Source: Candidatus Nitronauta litoralis
Lineage (GTDB): Bacteria > Nitrospinota > Nitrospinia > Nitrospinales > Nitrospinaceae
Direction of reading: 5' to 3'
Assembly: GCA_015698285.1 (NCBI GenBank)
Contig: CP048685.1
Coordinates: forward strand, 868,001-932,000
Length of the DNA stretch: 64,000 nt
Part shown: positions 8,574 through 15,883 of the stretch, piece by piece
Layout: every line of letters starts with the position of its first letter
How positions within the stretch are numbered: position 1 is the first letter of the stretch
Translations under genes and position numbers: made by a program
Notes under the pieces: model-generated
What the model was told of the DNA's origin: nothing
What the model saw: the letters and a program-made list of their open reading frames with translations, nothing else
Databases searched by the model: none

Positions 8574-9581
8574 ATGCCGACACCAAATTCCCAGTCCTCA
8601 CCGGCTTCATCATTTCAACAAATTGCCTGTCTTCGCTATGCAGTGCCTTCGATACTTGTCCTCGTGATGGCCTTTGTGATTTTTGAAATCGTAGCGTTTG
8701 ACCTGAAGAATATTGGTGTCCGAATTTCAGAATTTCTTGCCGTTAACAAATCAATCGATCTGGGTTACCTGATAAAAGAAAGTAATGCACGGATCAAATG
8801 GGGAACCATTTCGTTATTATATCTATTTACCAGTATTTTCTTATTAGTGATTTCAATAAATATAATACGACATTTTTTAACGAAATTACCGTTATATGTG
8901 TTTGTTGGCACCGGTGTTTTATTAGCGTTCGTTTGGCTTGGTTATTTAGTTTATGGTCTGAGTAATAATAAGCCGGTAAGCATGATATTTATGTTTACGT
9001 TTAATACTCTGGCAATGTCAGGTCGTTTTGATGGGGGTCAGTTAGACTCAATACAAGCCGTTATTGACTCAATCAATATATTTGCCACGGTGATTCCAGT
9101 CTTCGCTGTTATTGCCAGTTGCAGCACCCTTGTCCCATGTGTGGCTCAAGGCAAGGAAGGAGCAGATTACTACGCAAACCAGGTGCGTTATCTGAAGGAC
9201 TTGTTGAATGCCGGATCGGTAATGCTCCTTGTGGGTATATTGCACATGAGTATCTGGTTGCGTTGGCCGTCGGCATTGCTGGGAGATACAAAGTTGGTTG
9301 AAGATATAAATAATTTTTCGCTGGCGGTGAGTACTTTCTGGGGTGTGGCTTTTACATTGCTTATCGCAGCCTATTACATTCCTTCCGCACGGATACTCAA
9401 TAGACGTGCCAAGGCTGCGCTGGCTGATGTTTATGACGACCCTGCGGAGGTAAGACAATGGCTGAAAGAAAACGATCTGGAGATGTCAACAGCCAGTCAA
9501 ATACGGGAGATCGTGGCCATTTCCGGACCGCTACTGGCCGGCTCGCTGAGCACGTCGTTTCTTGGGATTTCAGCAATGTAA
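8574..9581 (+). CDS. Multi-pass membrane protein of unknown family
   Basis: The protein has 335 residues and I do not recognise it. About six hydrophobic segments are visible: VPSILVLVMAFVIFEIVAF, ISLLYLFTSIFLLVISINII, LYVFVGTGVLLAFVWLGYL, IFATVIPVFAVIASCSTLV, SVMLLVGILHMSIWL and FWGVAFTLLIAAYYI. A charged stretch (RRAKAALADVYDD, REIVAISG) follows near the C-terminus. Composition is clearly more AT-rich than priA or yqaA. The gene sits between paralog B and the decayed paralog end, which suggests acquired cargo. TTGAGG before ATG 8574 is a plausible ribosome site. Confidence 0.6.
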   Translation: MPTPNSQSSPASSFQQIACLRYAVPSILVLVMAFVIFEIVAFDLKNIGVRISEFLAVNKSIDLGYLIKESNARIKWGTISLLYLFTSIFLLVISINIIRHFLTKLPLYVFVGTGVLLAFVWLGYLVYGLSNNKPVSMIFMFTFNTLAMSGRFDGGQLDSIQAVIDSINIFATVIPVFAVIASCSTLVPCVAQGKEGADYYANQVRYLKDLLNAGSVMLLVGILHMSIWLRWPSALLGDTKLVEDINNFSLAVSTFWGVAFTLLIAAYYIPSARILNRRAKAALADVYDDPAEVRQWLKENDLEMSTASQIREIVAISGPLLAGSLSTSFLGISAM

Positions 9582-9608
9582 ACATGTGGAGGGGATTAGA
9601 ATAACTCC

Positions 9609-9697
9609 GCAGGACCACGGTCCAATGTGAGCGGCGGGCTTGGCCGAGCTACGGCAACATTTTACGATTGGACCTCAGGATCCTTGTTCGAAATGAA
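9609..9697 (+). pseudogene. Decayed 3' end of a beta-roll paralog
   Basis: Reading from 9609 gives AGPRSNVSGGLGRATATFYD followed by WTSGSLFEMN. This aligns without gaps to the last residues of paralog B (VSGGLNRSTATFYD...AGSLFETN). The stop is lost and nothing upstream is recognisable. Homology to the paralog B trailer continues to about 9740, is interrupted by a 153-bp insertion, and resumes at 9894-9929. It is a remnant of a duplication, not a gene. Confidence 0.85.
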
Positions 9698-9739
9698 CTT
9701 GCTTTCTATCCTTCACCTCAACCCTTTGCCGTATTGCAA

Positions 9740-9892
9740 AGGAGAGCTTTACGTAAGTCAAAAGCGAACGTCCAAGGCGAGATTCTTCGGGCCTTAGGGC
9801 CCTCAGAATGACAAAAAACATCGTCACGTCATACTGAGCGCTAGCGAAGTATCTCGTTTCGAAGGTTTTTCAGGGCTATGCAAAAGTCTCCT
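9740..9892. mobile_element. MITE-like palindromic insertion
   Basis: TTGCAAAGGAGA at 9734-9745 and its exact reverse complement at 9887-9898 bound the insertion. Compared with the trailer of paralog B (8290-8330), the segment between them is extra and the TTGCAA/CGCAA target is duplicated. The interior carries GAGATTCTTCGGGCC, CCTCAGAATGAC and GTCATACTGAGCGCTAGCGA, in inverted relationship. These resemble the widespread palindromic 'TCATTCTGAGCG...GAAGAATCTC' elements. No ORF is present, so it must be non-autonomous. Confidence 0.7.
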
Positions 9893-9969
9893 TTGCAAAC
9901 CCGGCAAAGTGTGTCGCGTGGGGGATTTTTTTCTCCTACCAACCCCCTCTTAAAAAAAATACACATAAA

Positions 9970-10072
9970 GGAATGCTGAGACCGTCGAGTACCGAGTAGT
10001 AGCAGTTGCTGGATCGCTACCGTGGGTAAAACCAAAATCTCAGTCGATGTCGTCCCGCTGAATATGTTGTAG
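9970..10072 (+). pseudogene. Decayed copy of the priA 3' end
   Basis: 9970-10022 aligns ungapped to priA 6471-6523 (EMLGPARAALYRLQDRYR becomes GMLRPSSTE**QLLDRYR, with two in-frame stops). After a deletion of about 100 bp, 10024-10072 matches the priA terminus (GKIKFTIDVDPLNML becomes GKTKISVDVVPLNML, then TAG). It follows the decayed paralog end, so the remnant order repeats the intact order paralog A then priA. Confidence 0.85.
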
Positions 10073-10131
10073 AGCGGTCAGCCTATTAACCCCGAAGAAG
10101 AATATTTCATTTTCCCTTATGGGGTCTAAGT

Positions 10132-10278
10132 ATGATCAAATACGAATGGGTCGGTTTCCGACCAAAGGCGAACATTCACAGTTTAGAAAAGAAATCGATT
10201 GAACTTAAAGACAACAAAGGGCAGTCAATAAGTATTGCGTCAAAGAAACGTTTGATTCTGAAAATTTACAATGAATAA
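10132..10278 (+). CDS. Small 48-residue ORF overlapping the ankyrin gene start
   Basis: ATG 10132 opens a lysine-rich 48-residue frame (MIKYEWVGFRPK ... KKRLILKIYNE). It ends at TAA 10276-10278, overlapping the next start by eight bases (ATGAATAA), which suggests translational coupling. Composition is AT-rich like the next gene. No family is recognised. It could be a small leader gene or the end of a truncated one. Confidence 0.45.
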   Translation: MIKYEWVGFRPKANIHSLEKKSIELKDNKGQSISIASKKRLILKIYNE

Positions 10279-11380
10279 ATCAAAAAAAGTCATTCTAATA
10301 ATTTTGATAGTTTCGATCTACTTCCTGTTCCCCAACTCTGGCTTTGGGCAGGTGGAACAAACCTTTGCCAAAGAACAGGTGTTCCATGGCTTTGGATTTA
10401 AAATAAATATTGATGCTGGGACAAAGGTAAGAAGGAATAGAGGACCGGATTTTGATACATACCTCTTCTATTTTGATGATAAGCCAATCCTCCAAATTTA
10501 TTCGGGAAACCACCCGAACATTCTCAATCAAAATCATACTCTAATTGAGTATTTAAGCAATGGACTTCAATTCAAATGCTTTGATAGCAAGGGTAGAAAG
10601 AACAGGGAATTTAAGGAATGTCTGATCGATTTGAATAATTATTTTCCCAACTATCTCCACCTTTCATATAACAAGAATGAAATTAATTTGGCTGAGAAGT
10701 TAATTTATTCCATTCAAAAAAGTGACAAGCCTCACACTATCGAAATAAAAATTGATCGAGGTGATCCAGAAACGCCACTTCATCTGTCGGCTTCAACAGG
10801 GGATTTAGATGAGGCTAAAATGCTCATCTCAAATGGGGCTGATATAAATGCCATTGCACTTCATATGTATTCTCCTCTTCACTATGCTGTGATGGAGGGA
10901 AACTTTGAAATGCTTAAATATTTGATCTCAAAAGGCGCATTGGTTAATACCCGCAAGCATAAAACCAAAACTCCTATCACTCCTCTGCATATGCTGTGTG
11001 GAAAGTTCAAATCAGAAAATATACGAATCGCAGAGTATTTAATAAAGAGCGGTGCTGAAATCAATGCAAAAAACCCTGAAGGTTCCACACCTCTATTGAC
11101 GGCAATATACAGCTGCCAATTAGAGGTGTTGCAAGTCCTCATGAATCATGGAGCCAACCATAATGCAAAAGAGAATGATGGAGACACGGCATTACATCTG
11201 GCAGTTAGAAGGTGGGTCTATCGGGATGATCAAAAGGATGGTCTGACCATCGTGAAGTTCTTTATTGACGCAGGTTTGGATGTGGATGCTAAAAATGAAG
11301 ATGGGAAATCTATTTGGGACATTGTGGAAAATGTAAAAGAGAAACAACTCAGAGAAATTGTTAATGCTAGGCAAAATTGA
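10271..11380 (+). CDS. Exported ankyrin-repeat protein
   Basis: The protein has 369 residues. Residues 1-27 form a signal peptide (KKVILIILIVSIYFLFPNSG, then FGQ). Residues 28-155 are a domain I do not recognise, containing a cysteine pair. From about residue 165, four to five ankyrin repeats are clear: TPLHLSASTGDLDEAKMLIS, SPLHYAVMEGNFEMLKYLIS, TPLHMLCG...AEYLIKSG, TPLLTAIYSCQLEVLQVLM and TALHLAV...VKFFIDAG. Such repeats bind partner proteins. Low GC and position between two priA-end remnants mark it as acquired cargo. An effector, inhibitor or immunity-like role is possible but unproven. Confidence 0.85.
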   Translation: MNKSKKVILIILIVSIYFLFPNSGFGQVEQTFAKEQVFHGFGFKINIDAGTKVRRNRGPDFDTYLFYFDDKPILQIYSGNHPNILNQNHTLIEYLSNGLQFKCFDSKGRKNREFKECLIDLNNYFPNYLHLSYNKNEINLAEKLIYSIQKSDKPHTIEIKIDRGDPETPLHLSASTGDLDEAKMLISNGADINAIALHMYSPLHYAVMEGNFEMLKYLISKGALVNTRKHKTKTPITPLHMLCGKFKSENIRIAEYLIKSGAEINAKNPEGSTPLLTAIYSCQLEVLQVLMNHGANHNAKENDGDTALHLAVRRWVYRDDQKDGLTIVKFFIDAGLDVDAKNEDGKSIWDIVENVKEKQLREIVNARQN

Positions 11381-11467
11381 GTCTCTTCGGAAAGCTCTCC
11401 ACAATCTCCATATAGTGATCGATATTGAGTTTCAGCAAATCATTGCAGTAAGACCATCCCACCTCAG

Positions 11468-11497
11468 AATGTCCGCTGTTGGCCGAAAGCAGACATT
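11468..11497. repeat. Hairpin repeat in the gap after the ankyrin gene
   Basis: AATGTCCGCT and AGCAGACATT flank the loop GTTGGCCGAA, giving a ten-position stem with one mismatch. It lies in a 305-bp gap (11381-11685) that otherwise holds only the priA-end remnant at 11607. It has the look of a dispersed palindrome. Confidence 0.45.
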
Positions 11498-11606
11498 GAT
11501 AATATCCAAATCGATTGCACTCTCCCAAAATTTTAACTATATTTTGCCGACAAACTCTTGAAGATTGATATAGACCAGGCCCTTGAATTGATTGAGACAA
11601 TAGCGT

Positions 11607-11629
11607 TTCGACCCCTGAATATGTTATAG
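11607..11629 (+). repeat. Third copy of the extreme priA 3' end
   Basis: TTCGACCCCTGAATATGTTATAG matches the last 24 bases of priA (TCGACCCCCTGAATATGTTGTAG) with one base missing from the C-run and one substitution. With 9970-10072 it brackets the small ORF and ankyrin gene exactly. Its shortness leaves some possibility of chance. Confidence 0.55.
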
Positions 11630-11685
11630 ATAACAGGCTTTATCACGTCCACTCGTTACCTAACCACATTTTCCATGCTGAATAC

Positions 11686-12273
11686 ATGCTGAGAAAAACC
11701 TACGACTGGGTCCTGCACTGGTCCACCACAAAACATGCGGTACCGGCTCTGTTCCTCCTGTCGTTTGCGGAATCGTCGTTTTTTCCCATCCCACCGGACG
11801 TATTACTGATTGCCATGTGTGTGGCCATTCCGACACGCGGCCTTTATTTCGCCGCAGTCTGCTCGGTCGCTTCCGTACTCGGCGGCATGTTCGGCTACTT
11901 TCTTGGCTACCAGTTCATGGACCTCGTGGGCACCCGCATCGTTGAGTTCTACGGATATGAGGCGCAATTTGATAAGATAGGACAGTGGTACGGAGAATAT
12001 CAGGCCTGGGCAGTGGCGGCAGCCGGATTCACCCCCCTGCCCTACAAGGTGTTCACCCTGGCGGCGGGAATGTTCCAGGTCAACTTCATCGTGTTCACCC
12101 TGGCATCGCTGGCCAGTCGTTCGTTAAGGTTCTTCATACTGGCCGGGTTGATCTACAAGTTCGGTCCTAAAATAAAGGAATTCATTGACCGCTACTTCAA
12201 CCTGCTGGCGATCGTGTTCTTCGTCGGGCTGGTGTTCGGGTTTGTGATTCTAAAAGTGGTTCTGGGTAAATGA
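11686..12273 (+). CDS. YqaA/DedA-like inner-membrane protein
   Basis: The 195-residue polytopic protein belongs to the YqaA branch of the DedA/SNARE-associated superfamily. Members are inner-membrane proteins linked to envelope homeostasis and lipid transport. SFAESSFFPIPPDVLLIAM near the N-terminus and AAGFTPLPYKVFTLAAGMF in the second half are family motifs; the glutamate and arginine residues around re-entrant loops are retained (SLRFF). The stop overlaps the cutA start by four bases (ATGA), so the two genes are probably co-translated. Confidence 0.85.
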   Translation: MLRKTYDWVLHWSTTKHAVPALFLLSFAESSFFPIPPDVLLIAMCVAIPTRGLYFAAVCSVASVLGGMFGYFLGYQFMDLVGTRIVEFYGYEAQFDKIGQWYGEYQAWAVAAAGFTPLPYKVFTLAAGMFQVNFIVFTLASLASRSLRFFILAGLIYKFGPKIKEFIDRYFNLLAIVFFVGLVFGFVILKVVLGK

Positions 12274-12596
12274 GTGAGACAGAACATATTGTCGTCTTAA
12301 TAACGGCGGGTTCAAAAGAAGAAGCCGGGACGCTGGCGCGGGGTCTTGTTGAAAACAAACACGCATTTTGCGTTAACATCGTACCGGGTATCGAATCGGT
12401 TTATCACTGGGAAGGCAAGATCCATAACGACCCGGAGTTTCTACTGATCGTTAAAACCCGGCGGGAAATATTCGACGCGCTCAAAAGCTGGGTGGTCGAA
12501 CATCACAGTTACGACGTGCCCGAGGTGATCGCGTTGCCCATCACCTCAGGGTTGGGTTCTTATTTAAAAGGCATCGACGACTGGGTGCAGGAGTGA
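12270..12596 (+). CDS. cutA: CutA1-family divalent cation tolerance protein
   Basis: This 108-residue protein is the size of CutA1, a small trimeric cytosolic protein with a ferredoxin-like fold linked to copper tolerance. Family motifs are VLITAGSKEEAGTLARGLVE, CVNIVPGIESVYHWEGKI, LLIVKTRREIFDAL and VPEVIALPITSG. It starts inside the yqaA stop and precedes msrP by 36 bp, so the three may form one transcript. The exact physiological role of CutA1 remains uncertain in the family. Confidence 0.95.
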   Translation: MSETEHIVVLITAGSKEEAGTLARGLVENKHAFCVNIVPGIESVYHWEGKIHNDPEFLLIVKTRREIFDALKSWVVEHHSYDVPEVIALPITSGLGSYLKGIDDWVQE

Positions 12597-12632
12597 ATAA
12601 TTGCTTTTTAATTTTTACGGGTCAATAGAGAT

Positions 12633-13604
12633 ATGAGTCATATTCAAATTCCAGAAGGCTGGGAGTTACCGGAATCCGACGTCACACCGGAGTCGGTGTT
12701 TCTCAATCGGCGCGACTTCCTGAAAGCCGCCGGATTTCTCGGTGCCGCCACGGTGGCGCTTTCCGCGTGTGCTCCCGGGGATCCGGAAGTTTTGGAGCAC
12801 CGTCCCGAAGTCACCTGGACACCGCTGGAAAAAACCCTGTACCCGGCCAAGCGCAACCTCCAATACAAAATCGACCGCAAGGTGACGGCACCTAGAGTTG
12901 CCGGCAACTACAACAACTATTACGAGTTCAGTGAAACCAAAGAGGATGTGAACCACCACGCCCGTGCCCTGCCGACGCAGAACTGGACCCTGGAGGTGGA
13001 AGGACTGGTCAACAAACCACAGACCTTCGGCATGGAAGACCTGCTCAAGCTCATGCCTCTGGAGGAACGGTTTTACCGGCTGCGTTGTGTCGAGGCCTGG
13101 GCGATGGTCGTGCCGTGGACCGGATTTCCACTGAAAGCGTTGCTGGACAAGGTGGAACTTCAATCTTCGGCAAAGTACGTCGAGTTCAGTTCCTTTTACA
13201 TGCCGTTCACCGCTCAGGGTCAGCTGGCCTTCTGGCAGCCCTGGCCTTATTCAGAAGTGCTCTCTGTTCAGGAGGCGATGAATGAACTCACCATAATGGC
13301 CACCGGTATTTACGGGCATCCCCTGCCCAAGCAGCACGGTGCACCTTTGCGCCTGGTGGTGCCGTGGAAATACGGATTCAAAAGCATCAAGGCGGTTCAG
13401 CGTATTCGCATCACTGACTACGGTCCACCGACCTTCTGGAACTCGGTGATGCCTTCGGAGTATGGGTACATCGCCAACGTGAACCCCAACGTCCCCCACC
13501 CGCGCTGGCCGCAGAACAAGGAAAAGATGCTCGGCACCGGAGAAGAGCGCTACACCCTCATGCACAACGGCTACGGCGATTTTGTGAGTGACCTCTATAC
13601 TTAA
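12633..13604 (+). CDS. msrP: Protein-methionine-sulfoxide reductase catalytic subunit MsrP
   Basis: This 323-residue periplasmic molybdopterin enzyme repairs oxidised methionines. The Tat motif RRDFLKAAGFLGAATVALSA is at about residues 27-46. YYEFSETKEDV and RLRCVEAWAMVVPWTGFPL, with the molybdenum-ligating cysteine, identify the YedY/MsrP family; HGAPLRLVVPWKYGFKSIK is the C-terminal signature. The haem-binding membrane partner MsrQ normally sits next door but is absent; an IS3 element begins 72 bp downstream. The electron donor must be encoded elsewhere or has been lost. Confidence 0.95.
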   Translation: MSHIQIPEGWELPESDVTPESVFLNRRDFLKAAGFLGAATVALSACAPGDPEVLEHRPEVTWTPLEKTLYPAKRNLQYKIDRKVTAPRVAGNYNNYYEFSETKEDVNHHARALPTQNWTLEVEGLVNKPQTFGMEDLLKLMPLEERFYRLRCVEAWAMVVPWTGFPLKALLDKVELQSSAKYVEFSSFYMPFTAQGQLAFWQPWPYSEVLSVQEAMNELTIMATGIYGHPLPKQHGAPLRLVVPWKYGFKSIKAVQRIRITDYGPPTFWNSVMPSEYGYIANVNPNVPHPRWPQNKEKMLGTGEERYTLMHNGYGDFVSDLYT

Positions 13605-13734
13605 TCAATTCCCCTGATCACCCCTCCCTCATCCTCTTCTTGAAAGTGGAGGGGTAAAAATAATACTCTCCAACCCTGAACTTCCCCTGAAAAAGTGGAC
13701 ACATCGAGTAATATGTATAAAGCATATTGGAGGT

Positions 13735-14028
13735 GTGTCAATGGTGAGGAAGCGTCGTAGTTTCAGTAAGGAATTCAAGTTGGAAGCGGTTGGTTTGGTT
13801 CTTGAGGGGAATAGTAGCATAGCGCAGGTATCTCGCGATCTTGGTATTCGTGCTTCCCTTCTTGGTCGTTGGAAGCAGGAATATGAGCAGGAGCAAGCCA
13901 TTACCGTTCAGGAGAAGCTGACTCCTGAAGAGGAATTGAAGCAGTTGAGAAAAGAGAACGCGCAGCTTCGAATGGAGCGAGACATATTAAAAAAAGCGGC
14001 AGTCATCTTTTCGAAGGATTCCCAATGA
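13735..14028 (+). CDS. IS3-family transposase OrfA
   Basis: The 97-residue DNA-binding subunit has an N-terminal helix-turn-helix ([35 protein letters not shown]). A leucine-zipper-like helix for dimerisation follows ([20 protein letters not shown]). An A7 run at 13989-13995 within the DILKKA codons is a typical -1 slippery site. From there the OrfB frame is open through to ATG 14025, so an OrfAB fusion can be made by frameshifting. Confidence 0.93.
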   Translation: MSMVRKRRSFSKEFKLEAVGLVLEGNSSIAQVSRDLGIRASLLGRWKQEYEQEQAITVQEKLTPEEELKQLRKENAQLRMERDILKKAAVIFSKDSQ

Positions 14029-14888
14029 GGTACGGGTTTATACGGGACCATCGAGAAGCATTTCCAGTGAACCAGATGTGCCGGGTGCTGGGAGTGGGCA
14101 GAAGTGGGTTCTATGCCTGGCTGAATCGCCCCGAGAGCCTGAGGAGCCGTGAGAATCGCCGGTGGGTAGATGAGATCAAGAAGGTTTATAAAAAGAGCCG
14201 CCAGACTTATGGAAGTCCCCGTGTTCATGCGGATTTAAAAGACAAGGGACACGTCATAGGCAAACACCGTGTGGCTCGTCTGATGCGTCTGAATCAGATG
14301 GTTTCTAAACACAAAAGAAAGTACAGGGTGACGACGGACTCCAGACATAATCACCCGGTAGCTCAGAACAAACTCAAGCGGAAGTTTAATGTTTCCGGCC
14401 CCGGTCAATGCTGGGTATCTGATATCACATATATCCCGACTCGGGAAGGCTGGTTGTATCTGGCGGTGACGTTGGATTTATTCCACCGCAAAGTGATCGG
14501 CTGGGCTATGGATCGTTCGATAACCCGTTGGTTGGTAATGAGGGCTTTGAATATGGCGATCAACAACGGCACCTTGAAACCCGGGTTGGTTCATCATTCT
14601 GATCGAGGAGTCCAGTACGCCTGCAACGACTTTCAAAGTCTGCTGAAGGCTCATGGAATCGAGTGCAGTATGAGCCGTAAAGGAGACTGCTGGGATAATG
14701 CCGTAGCTGAGAGCTTTTTCCGTACTCTCAAAGTGGAACTCACTCATAACCGGAGATACAAAACCCGTCAGGAAGCCCAGGCGGATATTTTTGAATACAT
14801 CGAAGTGTTTTATAATCGGCAACGCCGTCACTCATACCTCGGTTACCAAAGCCCGGTCGAGTTTGAGAATAGGGCCTTCGCCTCTTAA
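14025..14888 (+). CDS. IS3-family transposase OrfB (DDE integrase core)
   Basis: The 287-residue catalytic part cuts and joins DNA as the OrfAB fusion. The N-terminal HTH_21-like region ([20 protein letters not shown]) precedes the rve core. Catalytic residues are in WVSDITYI (D), [11 protein letters not shown] (D) and [15 protein letters not shown] (E); the C-terminus has [15 protein letters not shown]. It overlaps OrfA by ATGA in the -1 frame. No inactivating mutation is seen. Confidence 0.95.
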   Translation: MRYGFIRDHREAFPVNQMCRVLGVGRSGFYAWLNRPESLRSRENRRWVDEIKKVYKKSRQTYGSPRVHADLKDKGHVIGKHRVARLMRLNQMVSKHKRKYRVTTDSRHNHPVAQNKLKRKFNVSGPGQCWVSDITYIPTREGWLYLAVTLDLFHRKVIGWAMDRSITRWLVMRALNMAINNGTLKPGLVHHSDRGVQYACNDFQSLLKAHGIECSMSRKGDCWDNAVAESFFRTLKVELTHNRRYKTRQEAQADIFEYIEVFYNRQRRHSYLGYQSPVEFENRAFAS

Positions 14889-15097
14889 TTAACTGTCCAC
14901 TAATTCAGGGGAAGTTCACCCTATAACTACCCGTTAAAAATATCTTCCCCTCCTTTCCTGGGAGAGGTTTGAATAACTCCGGTCAAACACCAGGTTAGAC
15001 CATAAAAAATCCCTCCCCTGTTCAAAAATCGCTTTTCGCGTTCTTGAATAAAATAAGGAGGGGATGCGGGAAGGTTTTTTTGATAACCCCTCCCATA

Positions 15098-15119
15098 CCC
15101 TCCCCTTAAAAGGGGAGGG
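15098..15119. repeat. GC-rich palindrome, copy 1 (left of the DUF559 gene)
   Basis: Arm CCCTCCCCTT, spacer AA and its exact complement form a perfect 22-bp palindrome, identical to 15789-15810. The homology extends leftwards (ATAACCCCTCCC, 15083-15120 against 15775-15811). The 384-bp gap 14919-15302 also holds CCCCTCCTTTCCTGGGAGAGG at 14945 (approximate), CCCTCCCCTG at 15011 and AAGGAGGGG at 15055, and no gene. Confidence 0.8.
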
Positions 15120-15263
15120 AAAATACAAACACTCGCTGCGGTCAGAAAACTATTCCATACCTGGAAAAAGGTCTTATTCAAATTCTCCCCTTAAAATGTG
15201 GGTCAAAACTGAAAATAATCTCCGGCCACAAATTCACCTAGCTATGAACGTTGAAATATATTT

Positions 15264-15286
15264 CCCCCTCCTTTCCAAGGAGGGGG
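15264..15286. repeat. GC-rich palindrome directly downstream of the DUF559 gene
   Basis: CCCCCTCCTT, loop TCC, AAGGAGGGGG is a perfect ten-pair stem, followed by TACGGGGGAGGTTG. It ends 17 bp from the DUF559 stop at 15303 and could also terminate transcription, although no clean T-run follows on the minus strand. Confidence 0.75.
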
Positions 15287-15302
15287 TACGGGGGAGGTTG
15301 CC

Positions 15303-15659
15303 TTATTCTAAATGTTCCAAAATTTTCTGCACCACACCGTCCAAATTGTCCCGAATATCCAGGTTTGTGAACCTAAGAATTTTGACCCCTGTGGATTCTA
15401 TATATAACTGTCTGACATCGTCAGTATCCTTTGAGCTTTCCAAAAAATGGGATGGTCCGTCGACCTCAATAGCCAGTCGGACGCGTGGACAGAAAAAATC
15501 GACGCTATATTCTCCAACCCCAAATTGTCTTCGAAACTTATAGCCTTTTAATTTCTTTCCTCGCAACACTTTCCATAGGGCTTGCTCTGCGGGAGGCATG
15601 TTATTCCGTAGAGCCCTTCTCATCTTTTTTGTTCTGGAAGGATTAAATGGAGATTTCAT
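15303..15659 (-). CDS. DUF559 endonuclease-like protein (PD-(D/E)XK fold)
   Basis: The 118-residue protein matches the DUF559/Vsr-like family. NMPPAEQALWKVLRGKKLKG, YKFRRQFGVGEYSVDFFCP and RLAIEVDGPSHF are visible. D in VDFFCP and E in AIEVDG match the restriction-endonuclease-like catalytic D...ExD pattern. The family is often annotated as an endonuclease domain, but its role is not established. The gene is isolated and has GC-rich palindromes on both sides within 20-130 bp. A link between this nuclease and the palindromes is inference. Confidence 0.88.
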   Translation of the reverse strand: MKSPFNPSRTKKMRRALRNNMPPAEQALWKVLRGKKLKGYKFRRQFGVGEYSVDFFCPRVRLAIEVDGPSHFLESSKDTDDVRQLYIESTGVKILRFTNLDIRDNLDGVVQKILEHLE

Positions 15660-15732
15660 TGATTACCTCACCCTAAAAGAGAGAAGGTTGCATAATCCAA
15701 GTCAAACATGTGATTGAATCATAAAGGCTTTC

Positions 15733-15810
15733 CCCTCCTTAAAAAAAGGAGGGATACAGGGGAAGTAGTATTAATAACCCCTCCCCCACCCTCCCCTTAA
15801 AAGGGGAGGG
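15733..15810. repeat. Two GC-rich palindromes right of the DUF559 gene
   Basis: CCCTCCTT, a five-A loop and AAGGAGGG are at 15733-15753. The 22-bp palindrome with arm CCCTCCCCTT is at 15789-15810, an exact copy of 15098-15119. The block with ATAACCCCTCCC at 15775 repeats the left flank in the same orientation. Confidence 0.8.
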
Positions 15811-15883
15811 ACAAAAAAAATCAGCTTATAAATACTTCAATACTGATATTGAAAAATAGTAATTTTTAACACTGTATAAACAT

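Larger units (their letters stand above)
13677..14918 (+). mobile_element. Complete IS3-family insertion sequence
   Basis: The element is 1242 bp with 25-bp terminal inverted repeats at 13677-13701 and 14894-14918, matching except at two positions. Both ends start TGAACTTCCCCTGAA read inward. A 3-bp target duplication CCC flanks it (13674-13676 and 14919-14921). It encodes OrfA and OrfB in the usual -1 relationship. Intact ends, an intact duplication and open frames suggest a recent insertion that may still be active. Confidence 0.95.
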
